From assembly GCF_001949145.1 (NCBI RefSeq), contig NW_019091580.1, positions 172,998 through 236,997 of the forward strand: a stretch of 64,000 bases of DNA, given 5' to 3'. A model generated the notes under the pieces. The model was not told the origin of the DNA. It did not search any database and worked only from the letters and a program-made list of their open reading frames with translations. This document shows, piece after piece, positions 1 to 10,715 of the stretch. Each line of letters begins with the position of its first letter. The first letter of the stretch is position 1. This DNA comes from Acanthaster planci (taxonomy: Eukaryota > Echinodermata > Asteroidea > Valvatida > Acanthasteridae). Position numbers and translations under genes: made by a program.

Positions 1-3000
1 TCACGGGCGTAATTTGCTTGACGAAAGACGGGCTAATAGTGGACTTGTAACGACACGTCTAAACACCTTACAAATACCATCTGATAAAAAAAACACCAGG
101 AACATTCCACCAAATTTCGATGTGATTTTGGTTTGGGAAGAAAAAAAAATACTCGATGGATCCCCAACGTATTTGCTGACAGACGGTTTATTGACCCACC
201 AGTCGACAAATCTTGTTTTCAAATTTGCTTCAGTTCGTTCAAGCCTGTCTGAAGGACATTGCCACGTTTCATTCCGATCACGTCTGTCTCTGATTAGACT
301 TCAGACATTTGGGCTGTTCACCCTTCGTCATGCGTCGTTATCCTCGGGTTGCTACATAAGTTTTGAAAAGTAAAACATGTAACCACAGTGGTTCGCTACG
401 CACACAAAAACATTGAATCATTGTGACAGATATTAGCCGCTCCTGGTTCCCTGCAGAGTATTTGTTTACGGCACAAAAATTTACCTAAACTTTTTTTTTG
501 TCGACAGTGTAAAGGTAGAGGCACACACAAAAATCGACGTAATACTGGTACAGGAAGTATAACTACAAATAATTTGCAGGATTTTCATTATTACCAGTAA
601 TATGAATGATATCAATATGAAAGCTAGGAACAAGCAAACAAAACAGAGAAACAAACACAGACTCAAACGAACATAAACTCAATGTCTACTGACGAGCTCA
701 ATAACTTCCAGATTGTTCACGTCACACAAGCAACTCTTTGTGTCTGTCAAAAAAGATCGCAATCTTCAGTTAGAGATGATTCAAATCGGAGGCGAGCTAG
801 ACATGGCGGGTTTAATTCCCCAGCCCAGGATAAGAGAGGTTTTAATTTTTGGTCATCATGCAGAAAAACGACGCTACCCCCAAGGTTGCTCCCAGGCCCA
901 ATGCACTCTCTTCCCCAGATGACACCAGGCGCACTCGTCTACTTTCCAAGATGCGCCGGATTACGCACCCGGTCATGGTCAAGGATTCTTCAATTTATAA
1001 GCCTGCTGAGCATCGCGTTAAGTACCTGGAGGGGTATGAGAACCAGTCTCTGAGCGACGGAGGGAAAGCTACGAGATGTGATCCTGATGGCGAGGGGACC
1101 TATTGTCCCTGGGATTAGGCCCAGGCGTTGGGGCATCACGTCCTCCAGAGTTCCTCGCTGTCTGCGGGGTTGGTGAGCGGACAGCCATGGTTTCCTCATC
1201 AGCACGACAACCGCATCATCAAATCAAAAAGGGGTGGGTGGATATTGAGATTACCGTGATGCAACCTGGAGAATCTTTGGCATGAAGCAAAAAGTCTTTG
1301 TTGGGTTCGCCTATATTCATTTCCAGTGTTGTAGGTCCTTTATTGAAGTTATTCCCAAGCCCCTCGTGGTGGGACATCAAGACTTGAAAATCAGAAGTAC
1401 ATTGTGTATGAGAGGACGCCTTCATTTTCGCCAGGACATTTGAACTAATATCAGCGAAACTAGTGTGCTGTACGTCCATCTTTCAGTGGACGGCATCGAG
1501 TCTGGGAATACATGTGCAAAATGCTAAACATTGTTAATACGTGGGAAGGCTGATTCTGGGTGGAAAATGGTCCTTGTAATTGAACAGCGGAACCTTAGCC
1601 TCAGTCTGGGGACTTTTTGGTGGGGACTAAATCTCGTAGACAAGGGGGAGGTGGCAATAACTGGCCTCCTACATTGGATCGAGTCGATTGAGGAGTGCTT
1701 CGGTATACCCATGCACGTACAACAGGGAGCAGCTGCTTTGTGTCAGATTTGGGGACGTTTGTCTCTCAACTTGGCTGTATGAAAGAAGACCTACACCTTG
1801 CATTATTTGGAATGCGCGCTTTCTTCTCCTGCCGCATCTTGACTCGCACGCCTTAACTTTGTTTTATGACATTCAATGTTACAAAATTCAGCCTATCGCC
1901 GTGAGTCAAGTCAGTTTGGCACGGGGGGGTATGTTAAACATTTAGCCATAAAACTGATCTTGAAAATAATAGGGTATGCGGGTTCTCCCCGAAGAAATCG
2001 GCTTTCCTGGGATCGATCTTTTTAAAACATGGTACGCATGGCAAAAGTGTCATTATGAGTACAAGTACATATACATCTGTGCAGTTGCAGAGCATTGAGA
2101 CATAAGATTTTTATGGTGATTTTGTAGTTCATGGCCTCACGCGAGCATTGAGCACGTCAGTGCGAAAAGTTAACTTTTCCTTAACCTGGATCGGAAAAGT
2201 AGACATTTTGCGAGAACGGTATGTCTGATTGTCATGAAATAGTGTCGAAATGATGGAAAGACGTCCCTGGAAAACGACTGAAGTCTGGGCAGAAAGAAAG
2301 ATGCATTGCGACGATATCGGAGAAATATCAGGGTACGGAATGATTCTGCCCTCCGAAATTCAAATTTCAACACAATATGCTCCCAACTGCCAACACGTTG
2401 GGCAACATAAAACACAATGTTCAGTAATTTGTGTCTCCAAGCAAAGTGATCGTCACAGAAATGAAACTGTGGTCTTCTTTTGTGATGTGCAAAAGGCAGA
2501 TCAGATCTTTGAATGGAAACATTCACAGTCTAATATTTTCATCGGCATCGTTCTCACTTCCGCAGTGACAGTGTTCAACATGGCCGTTTCATTGCAAAGT
2601 TACAATGTTTAATGATAGGTCTGAATGTTGTGTAACCCCCCCCCCTCGAGCGCAAGCTGTAAGTTTAATCCATTGCGAAGTGATTGCAGGGAAGCTTCAC
2701 AAAAAATGGCATAAACATCCTCTTCGCCTGTTTGTGGTAAAACATTTAAAGATATCGCCGTAGCACAGATCGGCTGAAATTTCCACCGCAATTGGATACT
2801 GACAGTGTCGGCAAACACCTTTGAAGTTAATTCCTAGACCATTAAGTGTCTTTTTCGTGAACTTTGCCGTTTTCAACTGAACCTAAATCAAAATAATATA
2901 GTTCATTTCCGCCAACTTTTCCCAGTTGCGTGACAAGTTGTTTTGTGACAGTTACGCTCTGGCTGCAATGCCTTTGCTGCTTTCGGCCTCGCTTTGAAGT

Positions 3001-3394
3001 CTGAGGAAGGAGATTAGCGAATTTATTTCGTAGGCGGTAGAATCGACCGGCGTCTCCTTCTGAAGAAAATGTGCTTCAAACATCTTCAAAGAAATCTCGT
3101 GAATAAGCCGTTTAAGGTTTAGCGATAACACTCGAGTTTAATGACTCTACAGGTTGTTCCCAAGTACGTGAAAAACTAACTTGTTAGCAAGTCCAAACAG
3201 TTTCTGTTTTGCACATTAAAGAGCCCTTGAATTGCACTGTTGTATGTTTCAATTTAATCTCATTTAAATTTCTGGGTTTTCTCTAATTTAATCTGTATTT
3301 TGGAGACTTTTGGTTTTTACGCTGATAGAAACTTGCATATTTGTGAACAAAACAGTAATGTTATCTCTGGCTCTGAACCTCAACGTAACGTTGA

Positions 3395-3579
3395 ATACGG
3401 GCGTTTCACAGCAGTGCGCCCCCAAGATTTTGTAACGCGTTGAAATGAGTTGACGGTTGACCCTTTCCAAACGCGCATTGCGTGTAGACAGATCTGGACG
3501 TGTCAGTCAACCCATTCAAACGCGCATTGCGTACTGTGACCACTGCGTTACTAACTCTTGGCTTATGAAACGCCCGTAT
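3395..3579. repeat. Small foldback with internal direct repeat
   Basis: A 14-bp sequence, ATACGGGCGTTTCA, at 3395-3408 is matched by its exact reverse complement at 3566-3579. Inside these ends GTAACGC (3432-3438) and GCGTTAC (3545-3551) are also inverted, in register. Between them a 15-bp direct repeat, AAACGCGCATTGCGT, occurs at 3469-3483 and 3518-3532. The arrangement resembles a short MITE-like element. No target-site duplication was recognised. Confidence 0.5.
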
Positions 3580-4239
3580 CAATTGTGCACAAAATCTGTT
3601 TTCCTGTCGTAAATTTCCATTTCTTTTGTCAATTGCCGTTGTGTAAATACATTGCAATAAGCCAACGAGCACTCGCTTTCTGGGAATTTTTTTCAGCGAG
3701 CAAATTTGGGGTTAAAAATATAACCATGCAAACATGTCACTTCAAAAGTATGTGTCTTCCCTGATTTACATCACAGCAACAGTACCCCCACTTGTCCGAA
3801 AAGGCTTCTACAATTTTTCATGTTTAAAAAAAAAAGCACTTTGAAATAGGCCTACATTCAAATCCGAACGGATTTTCAAACAGTTCATGAACTGAACAAG
3901 AGTGTAAAGGTGTCCAAAAAATGAGTCTAAGAAAAAAAATTAATCGGATCCTTAAAAAAAAATCAAATCAGAAAAAAATTCCGTCACCTAATAACCTAAG
4001 CACTGCATATAAAGAGGCAGGACTCGAGAAGGGCAAGATAAAGTCTGAAATATCTGCATAGCCACAATCGTTGATTTTACAACCTTTTTTACCCAACAAA
4101 AGGGTGTTCATTCTGGCCTACTGGTTTTCAGCTCGACTTTTTGAAAGAATTTGAATGTTCACTTGCTATGGGTGTTGGAAATAATCCAGAGTTATTTAAG
4201 TCATTAAAGATCTCCTGCCTGCCTCCGTCGAATATTGGG

Positions 4240-4400
4240 TGTGATTAGGAAGAGGGCCACGCAGTCACGCGAGGGTGATTGAATCCACGAGGCTGGCAGG
4301 CTGGCCCTGATTGGAAGCCCAGCCAGGAGCATCTCTAAGGCGCAGATAAGGCTGGCCTGGTGGGGTGCCCAGTCCAACGGGGCGCCCCGCTAAAGATCAG
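4240..4400. promoter_or_regulatory. GC-rich patch upstream of the MRF gene
   Basis: This patch is clearly richer in G+C than the AT-rich DNA on either side. It contains AGATAAG (4344-4350), a consensus GATA-factor site, and repeated GGCTGGC words. It lies about 3 kb before the TATA box. It is a candidate enhancer only by composition and position. Confidence 0.2.
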
Positions 4401-7275
4401 AGAGCGACTCGCTTGTAATACTAATCTACTGGAGGGAGACTAACTAGCATCTTTGGAAAAAGGTTAAAGCCGCGCGCGTCATCATATCGGGAGAAAAACC
4501 ATTAAATCCTCAACATCAAGTTCGAATATTCTGAATCTTTTGAACACGAAAAATATGCCCCTGTTATACCAGAGTTATTAGTGGGGTTGTGACACTTTCG
4601 CTCCTTCGGACACGCCATGGCGTCTCCCATCAGTGCACACTCTATGTACTAAAACAAGGGCTGTTTGCATCCCCACGCGTAAGGGCCATTTTGTGTCCAG
4701 GCATCTAATAGTGGTTGTCGTAATTATCTGTAGTTCTGATTCTTGTTAGCCTGTACTTCTTCCACATGGATTCGCGGCATCTTTTTACATTCTGCAAAGG
4801 GCACGAGGTTACTATAGAAAAGATATAGACCAACAATAATAGGTAACGACTTATTCACTTGACTTATCGACGAGAGAGGGCGGGCATTTATCATTGGCAC
4901 AACACACTGGGGGAAACCGACTTGAATGAACTGGGCTTTAATCATGGCCCTGGGTGGTTTTTTTTTTCAAAGGGAAGTCGGACTTTCGATGGGAAGATTC
5001 CAAAAGGCGCAAAGACTAGTCTCCTCTTAAGACTGGCAATAAAACATGTTCCCATATAGAAAAGTACGCGGTCTAGGCTGCTAACAGACAGTTGTGTTAT
5101 AAAAATGAAAAACCGAAAAACAAATTAAAATAAACCAAAGCCACAGGCAAGCTGGGGCAGTCCATCCAATGTGTTATCACTCTCCACAACACCTTTAAGA
5201 TGTCTCGATCGACACTCCTGAGACTCCCAGTGAATCTCAGCGTGCTGGGCAAGGGCAGCATCATCTCGCTAATCAAGAAGAGGACAGATACAACAACAAG
5301 CGAGGTGATAGCAGCACGGTGCAGCGGCCCAATCTCAGCAAGTCTTGAAAGAAAACCTCGGATTGCTAGTAATCAAGACGGGGAACTCGGGAGCGGGGCT
5401 GGGTCAGTGGATTGCTCGGCGCGCTCGCCGGATAATTGGGCGGTTGATGCCTTGCCAGGGCGCACGCTGATCAGCCGCATTTTCCAGCAAGTCCTCCATG
5501 CAACTTCATTTCTAATATCTCTGGGCAAAAAGATTGAGGTGTAATCGCCAGAACTTAATTTGGAAACTTTTAAAACATCCCGGGTGGGGGAAGAGAAAAA
5601 CGTCACGACATACCAATTAACGGGCCGAATTATGCACCCCAAGTGGGAATGGAATGATAGAACTCATGGCGCAAAGGGAGGTAGCGAATGGGACATTCCA
5701 TGGGGAGCAGACGCGCCGATGCAGTGACCATTTAAAGAAATGAAGAAAGTTGCGTTATCATAGTCGACAATAAATCCTGTTAATTGTCTTTATCTTCAAC
5801 GATCCTAATTCCTAAGATAACAGTTTGTGAAAGCGAACAAACATCCTGGGCGTGATATAAGCGAGCCAAACCAGACCCTTAAATTAAAGACAAGAAGTTG
5901 GTGTTGAAGTGATTTGAAGACGTAGGCTACGGAAGTGCACAAGGAGTTCATGGCTGGCTCTGTTACGCGATGGGATACGCAGACCAGTGTGCATGAAAGC
6001 TGATGTTTGTCTGCTAACGCCAACAATATGTAAAACCGATTTTAAATCTGGTTTCCCGGAGTTTGCGTGCAACAGCTTGTTATGATATTAGGGCGAATTG
6101 GATACGTGTTAGTTTGAGTGACAGGTTCAAATGAATTTAACGCAGTGTTCGCCCTAAATGAGAATATTATATTGATTATGAAAAACGAAGAGAACTTAAT
6201 GAAATGTAAAGAGAACTGTTAAAAAATGAGAAAGTGGGGGTTTAACAGAAATTTAATTTCAGTTTCCTGAAAAAAGTTAAATAGTCTATTTATGAATAGT
6301 ACCCCTTTTAAATTTACTGAACACAAATGACACCAGGGGTGGGACTCTCTAAGGCTCACGGTGATGTACCGCCTTTAACTTAAGGGAGCGAGCTCATCCC
6401 ACTTCAGTGGTATGGGTCTCGCCCGTCCACTTTAAGGGTATAAGTGCCATCCTGAATGGTGCGAGTTCCCTCCTTAAGGGCAAAAAACCCATCCAGGATA
6501 GCCTCGTCATAGTGAATCCTAAAAGGGAATAAGACCCGACCCCCTAACAACACTACAAAGTCACACATTTCTCTTACTTTTAAAATAGCTGTAAAATCGC
6601 TTTGGATTGAAGTGAGCAACATCTCCATAAGCTTCCATATACCAAAATCGAGGTCTAAGCAAAAACACTGGTCCACTCTTACGACGCAAGAATAAAGGAT
6701 TTTTTAGCCACAATCACTGAATGGAAATTACTTAATAAGTAACCCAAAGGATCCCCACCCAACCCCCCCCCCCAAAAAAAAAGATCGAAAATTCACAAAC
6801 GGGTGGGTGGTTTTATTCTTTAATATTATATGTACTGAGCTGGGCCTAAGTTGAATTTGATTTTTTTTTCTACTCAAAAACTCTACACTACCATGGAGGA
6901 CACAAACAATACTAACAACTAGTGTACATTTACGCGTAAGCAAACCCTACCAATTCTGTCTGTAGAATTCAATCGTTAAATTGCTGTCTGTCGGCTTGTT
7001 TGGTTACTCGTCAGCCGCGTGGTTAATTGTCCTTGTCGGTTTTATCTTCACGATTGACTGGAGTTTTGAGTCAGTGCGCGTGGCCGCGGTTTTCAACCTT
7101 GGATCCCTGGTGTTCTCTCGATGTTCCTGGTGGAAACCCCTCTCGGATGAAGCTCAGCCTAGCCCCTCAGTCCACAGACCCTAAGCCCTGTGATATCAAG
7201 GCCTCGATGTGGGTGCGCGCGCCGAGTCGGCCTATCACACCGCGTGACGCTTGCCTGTGTCACCGCTGGCCGCGC

Positions 7276-7283
7276 TATATAAA
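7276..7283 (+). promoter_or_regulatory. TATA box of the MRF gene
   Basis: TATATAAA lies 494 bases before the start codon, in a locally GC-rich stretch (7195-7275) that rises above the surrounding AT-rich DNA. It places the start of transcription near 7305-7315 by the usual 25-32 base spacing. An E-box, CACATG, sits just downstream at 7291-7296. The start site is inferred and not proven by transcript data. Confidence 0.6.
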
Positions 7284-7307
7284 TCCAAAACACATGCTGG
7301 GGCTAGA

Positions 7308-7776
7308 CTTTACGATACGACGGAGCGTGATCCGGTCCCCCGATCTGACAGTGTACATGTCGACAAGAAGTGTTTGTGTTGACAGTTTGACTCCGTGTTT
7401 CCGATTCTTACACACTGTTTCACACGTGTGTGAGGAGCCAAGCTGACCGTTCTCGTGTGCACACCAATAAATGGATCTTGGGTCGAGGGTGACCGACGAT
7501 TTGGTCAGTCCATCAGTCAGACCAGGCAGGACTGGATCAACTACAGCTGATTAATCTTTTGAGACATTACCAACAGAGATCGCCTGCAGCCGCATCAGCT
7601 GTATCTTCAAACAATACTGAACCCATTCGCACTGAAGTAGGCGTGATGAGTTTTCCCCTCAATGGCTTCATTATCTCACCGGATGTTTCACGTTCTTGGT
7701 CTTTGAAAACCCACCGAAAGGAGGCTGCCTATTTTGACTGACTATAAAAATTAGAATTTTATGACTTTCGATCACC
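7308..7776 (+). other. Inferred 5' leader of the MRF mRNA
   Basis: This stretch between the inferred start of transcription and the start codon is about 470 nt long. It carries at least four upstream ATGs: 7357 (29 codons, stop at 7444-7446), 7471 (27 codons, stop at 7552-7554), 7646 (31 codons, stop at 7739-7741) and 7761, which overlaps the main start in another frame. It also contains E-boxes CACGTG (7423-7428) and CAGCTG (7544-7549, 7596-7601). A 5' intron inside it cannot be excluded. Confidence 0.45.
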
Positions 7777-7799
7777 ATGGACCAGTCTCGGAGCAGCTG
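7544..7799. promoter_or_regulatory. Cluster of three CAGCTG E-boxes around the MRF start
   Basis: CAGCTG occurs at 7544-7549, 7596-7601 and 7794-7799, the last one inside exon 1. CAGCTG is the preferred core of MyoD-E protein dimers, and vertebrate MRF genes are known to be auto- and cross-regulated. Three copies in 256 bases is more than chance (about 0.06 expected), but the hexamer occurs singly elsewhere in the window, so autoregulation is only a hypothesis. Confidence 0.3.
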
Positions 7800-8355
7800 C
7801 AGATACACCGAGATGCAACCGATGTCCTACTATGACAACTACCCGGCTGCGAACGGCGACATGGCTCACTACAATACGCTGTCTCACTCCATGTACGTTA
7901 ACAACGGCTATCACGACAGCCTCCACAACGGGGCCGCGTCACCACTACGGGGAGGGGGACACTGCTATCCGACCCCCGACGGCTCAAACTCCTCGGACAG
8001 TTGCCGGGAGGAGGATATCGAGCACGTGCTGGCCCCAGGCTACCCCGGGGGAGGGGAGAGGCGGTGCCTGCTGTGGGCATGCAAGGCTTGCAAGAGGAAA
8101 AATGTTGCGGTGGACAAGCGGAAAGCGGCAACGATGCGGGAGCGACGGCGGCTCCGCAAGGTGAACGAGGCGTTCGAGGCTCTGAAACGCCACACCTCGG
8201 CAAACCCCAACCAGAGGCTGCCCAAGGTGGAGATCCTTAGGAATGCCATCGAGTATATCGAAAAACTGGAGAGGTTGTTGCAGGTGGAGAAAGGCAACGG
8301 GGACGGCAGCGAGATGGAGACGGCCGAGACGAGCTCCAATGCCTCCGATGTAATG
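7777..8355 (+). CDS. MYOD: MRF exon 1: N-terminus, Cys-rich domain and bHLH
   Basis: This exon encodes residues 1-193 of a myogenic bHLH factor. The start ATG lies in a strong Kozak context (A at -3, G at +4). Residues 1-80 are rich in Tyr, Asn, Ser and Gly and correspond to the activation region. Residues 80-108 form the Cys/His-rich segment, with EHVLAPG followed by [12 protein letters not shown]. The Trp at residue 100 is the family's conserved tryptophan, implicated in vertebrates in contact with Pbx/Meis. The basic region (about 106-128) contains [14 protein letters not shown], with the Ala-Thr pair and downstream Lys that specify myogenic activity. Helix 1, loop and helix 2 run from about 129 to 168 and include [19 protein letters not shown] Glu- and Ser-rich linker follows. 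The exon ends in ATG immediately before a consensus GTAAGT donor, phase 0. Without splicing the frame would stop at 8389-8391 after 11 more codons. Confidence 0.97.
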
Positions 8356-8589
8356 GTAAGTAGTCTAGAGATGGTTTCTCGCTTTATCTAATCCGTGCTG
8401 ACCACACTGACGGCTGACTGACAGATGTACATGCATCAGGCTATATGTCGTATATACTTACATAACACATATCGTTTATTTCCATGAGATTGTTAGGAGA
8501 GACAACAAGTTCGTTCACTTACCAAAGGATGCCGCTGTGATGGCTTGTATGAAGCCATGTCAGTCACGACGTTCGCGTGACGTGTGTTA

Positions 8590-8670
8590 AGTACATGTAC
8601 ATGTACATTTACTATACATGTACAGTGTACGTTATATACATGTTTGTACTGTATATATGCATGATGTACT
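8590..8670. repeat. TACATGTA-rich low-complexity stretch
   Basis: Overlapping TACATGTA palindromes occur at about 8592-8608 and again at about 8616, followed by alternating TATACAT/GTAC words. The same palindrome recurs singly or in pairs through the window. It lies about 240 bases after the exon 1 donor and can form self-complementary structures. Confidence 0.55.
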
Positions 8671-10569
8671 CTACACCATCTCCATTGTCATTCTGACGCA
8701 TGCTGCTTGGTACGATAGACTGTTTGACGGTCGCTGAGCATTGGACGATTTATCCATTTTTGTATTGATTTATCTGTGATTTACCGTGAAACACCGTACA
8801 CTCAGCATGGAAAATAAACAAAAAGTGTCATTAAACGTGTCAGGGTCCATTACTGGGTAATGATATTACGAAAAAGATACTACAAATGAATTAACAATAC
8901 AGACGTACCGAGAGGCGAGTCAAACATGTCGAAGCAATTGATGATACCGTCAAACCTGAGTTTGAACGGAGGCCCTTAGCAGACAATCCCCTTCCCAGTA
9001 AGCACAATAAGCTTTGTCTAATGTCGCCAAGAAAGCTGCCAAATCTACGTTTATGATTTCCAACAGGTCAAAATCACGTTCCCTAAGGGGTTATTAAAAT
9101 GGAACAAAAGTAAAAACCAAAACTGCATGAGGGTAATAGATTTCCACATAAACTGTGCAATGTGCCATGCTTTGGCAGGCACATCGTCATTGTCAAATTT
9201 ATGTTTTTACCAATCCATCAAATTCCTATTAGGGATTGAAAAACTTAGCACTGACGGGTTTACATTGATGTACTGGGTGCTAATGAACCAAAGATAGACT
9301 GACGATCAACCGATGAGTCTGATTAATCAGATAAAACAGAATTTTAAGGCATGGCATGCATAGCAACGACAGACTGCATATGTCGTAACGCCGATGTTTT
9401 ATTCTCGTCTGTATTCTCTCGAGGCATATCCGAAGAAATTTTGGTCTTAACACTGGACAGCTCCATTAAGGTTTATCCCTCGAGTTTGTGAAGTTGATGG
9501 CATTAACCTGACCTTGGAAAACTCTACCAGGTTCCATAAATTTTCACCCTTTTATCGGAGTTTGGCTTAAGTCCACCGAACATGTCCATGTATAGAAAAA
9601 CACAAGGGAAATACGACCAGAAGCCGCCCGGTGAGTCAGTGTATCTTTTGAAAGTACCGGTAGTCAACGAATCTGTGTTTCCTCACCGAATAAAGAAACT
9701 CGGGAATATGCTTACATTTGTTACTTTAAGCAATTTAGTACTACGTACCGTAATTTGTTGAGACCGATTACAGACTCCATGTCATGCGCACCGGAAAAAG
9801 AGCTCGTCTTTCTCAGTTACCTGCGGTTTATGAATAATCAATGAAGGTGTAACTAGAAAAATTAAAAGTTCAACCGATGATCAGGGTGTGACATCACTCA
9901 TGCGCAAAGGCGTGGGACCGGGGGGAGGGTAATCTTTCATGATTCAAGTTCACCTGGAGTCCAACATGAGTCAAAAGATTACTGACGGTATGCTTAAGCA
10001 CTGTACAAAACTGGGCCTTAGAGGCAGGAAAAAGGCAACCAGGAGGGTAATTAAATGGAAAGAAGGTCGACACTAACGAGAGGATATCACAGTTTCCATC
10101 TTTTGCAGGGATAACTTTATGACTACACTACTGAGTAGCCTTTACTCGTTATTCGTGAAAAGGAAGTGCTGTTTTAGATATTTTTTCCTAGGAAACTGCT
10201 GTTCTTTCTCTTCAAGTCAACGATGATTTTACTTGAAGAAAAACATAAAGCCTTTTTACATAATGTTTTTTCAGGACTGAAGGGTCATGGCAGTTGTGGA
10301 AACCTCTTTTATGGCATTTACTGTGTTAATTCCTGTTCACCAAATCCCTGTCATAAATCGGTCAATTTCGACCAAGGCTTCCCATTTTTGCTTTGATTGA
10401 ATCAAGAACCAGTTGATTTGAATACCCTCAGACCTTAGACAGCACGAAAAACAATCTAAAACGATCTTAAAACTTCTCTCCAAACTGTCACCTTGATTTC
10501 GAATTTATAACTCTATTTAGCCCCCTGAATGACGTTTATGCGCCATAAAAGTTCAAAGGTTATACAAAT

Positions 10570-10715
10570 TAAGCCGCGGGTCCCCTGCACCTTCACACAG
10601 CCCGGAGGCACGTGGGGGTCGCCCACCAGTGACACGTGCTGGGGAGTAACATGACAGATAAGCCGTTTGTCACGAATCTCGATGAAACGCAACACGTTGA
10701 ATACCTCACCTGCAG
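10570..10715. promoter_or_regulatory. E-box cluster in intron 1
   Basis: A GC-rich patch contains two CACGTG boxes (10609-10614 and 10633-10638) and CACCTG (10707-10712), with TTCACAC at about 10592-10598. Three E-boxes in 104 bases inside an otherwise AT-rich intron suggest a bHLH-responsive element. This is composition and motif evidence only; CACGTG is more typical of Myc/USF/Hey-type factors than of MRFs. Confidence 0.25.

Larger units (their letters stand above)
1..7275. other. Upstream region without recognised gene
   Basis: The open frames here are short (the longest about 120 codons), overlap each other on both strands and show no recognisable domain. The stretch holds a nested direct/inverted repeat at 3395-3579, a 16-bp perfect palindrome around GTTAAC at 2164-2179, a GC-rich patch at 4240-4400 and several homopolymer runs (for example C at about 2638-2645 and 6764-6773). 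It should contain the distal control region of the MRF gene, but I cannot delimit it. Confidence 0.6.

Noticed and set aside
7832-8339. Five long open frames on both strands overlapping MRF exon 1
   Set aside because: They are shadows of the GC-rich bHLH coding sequence in other frames.
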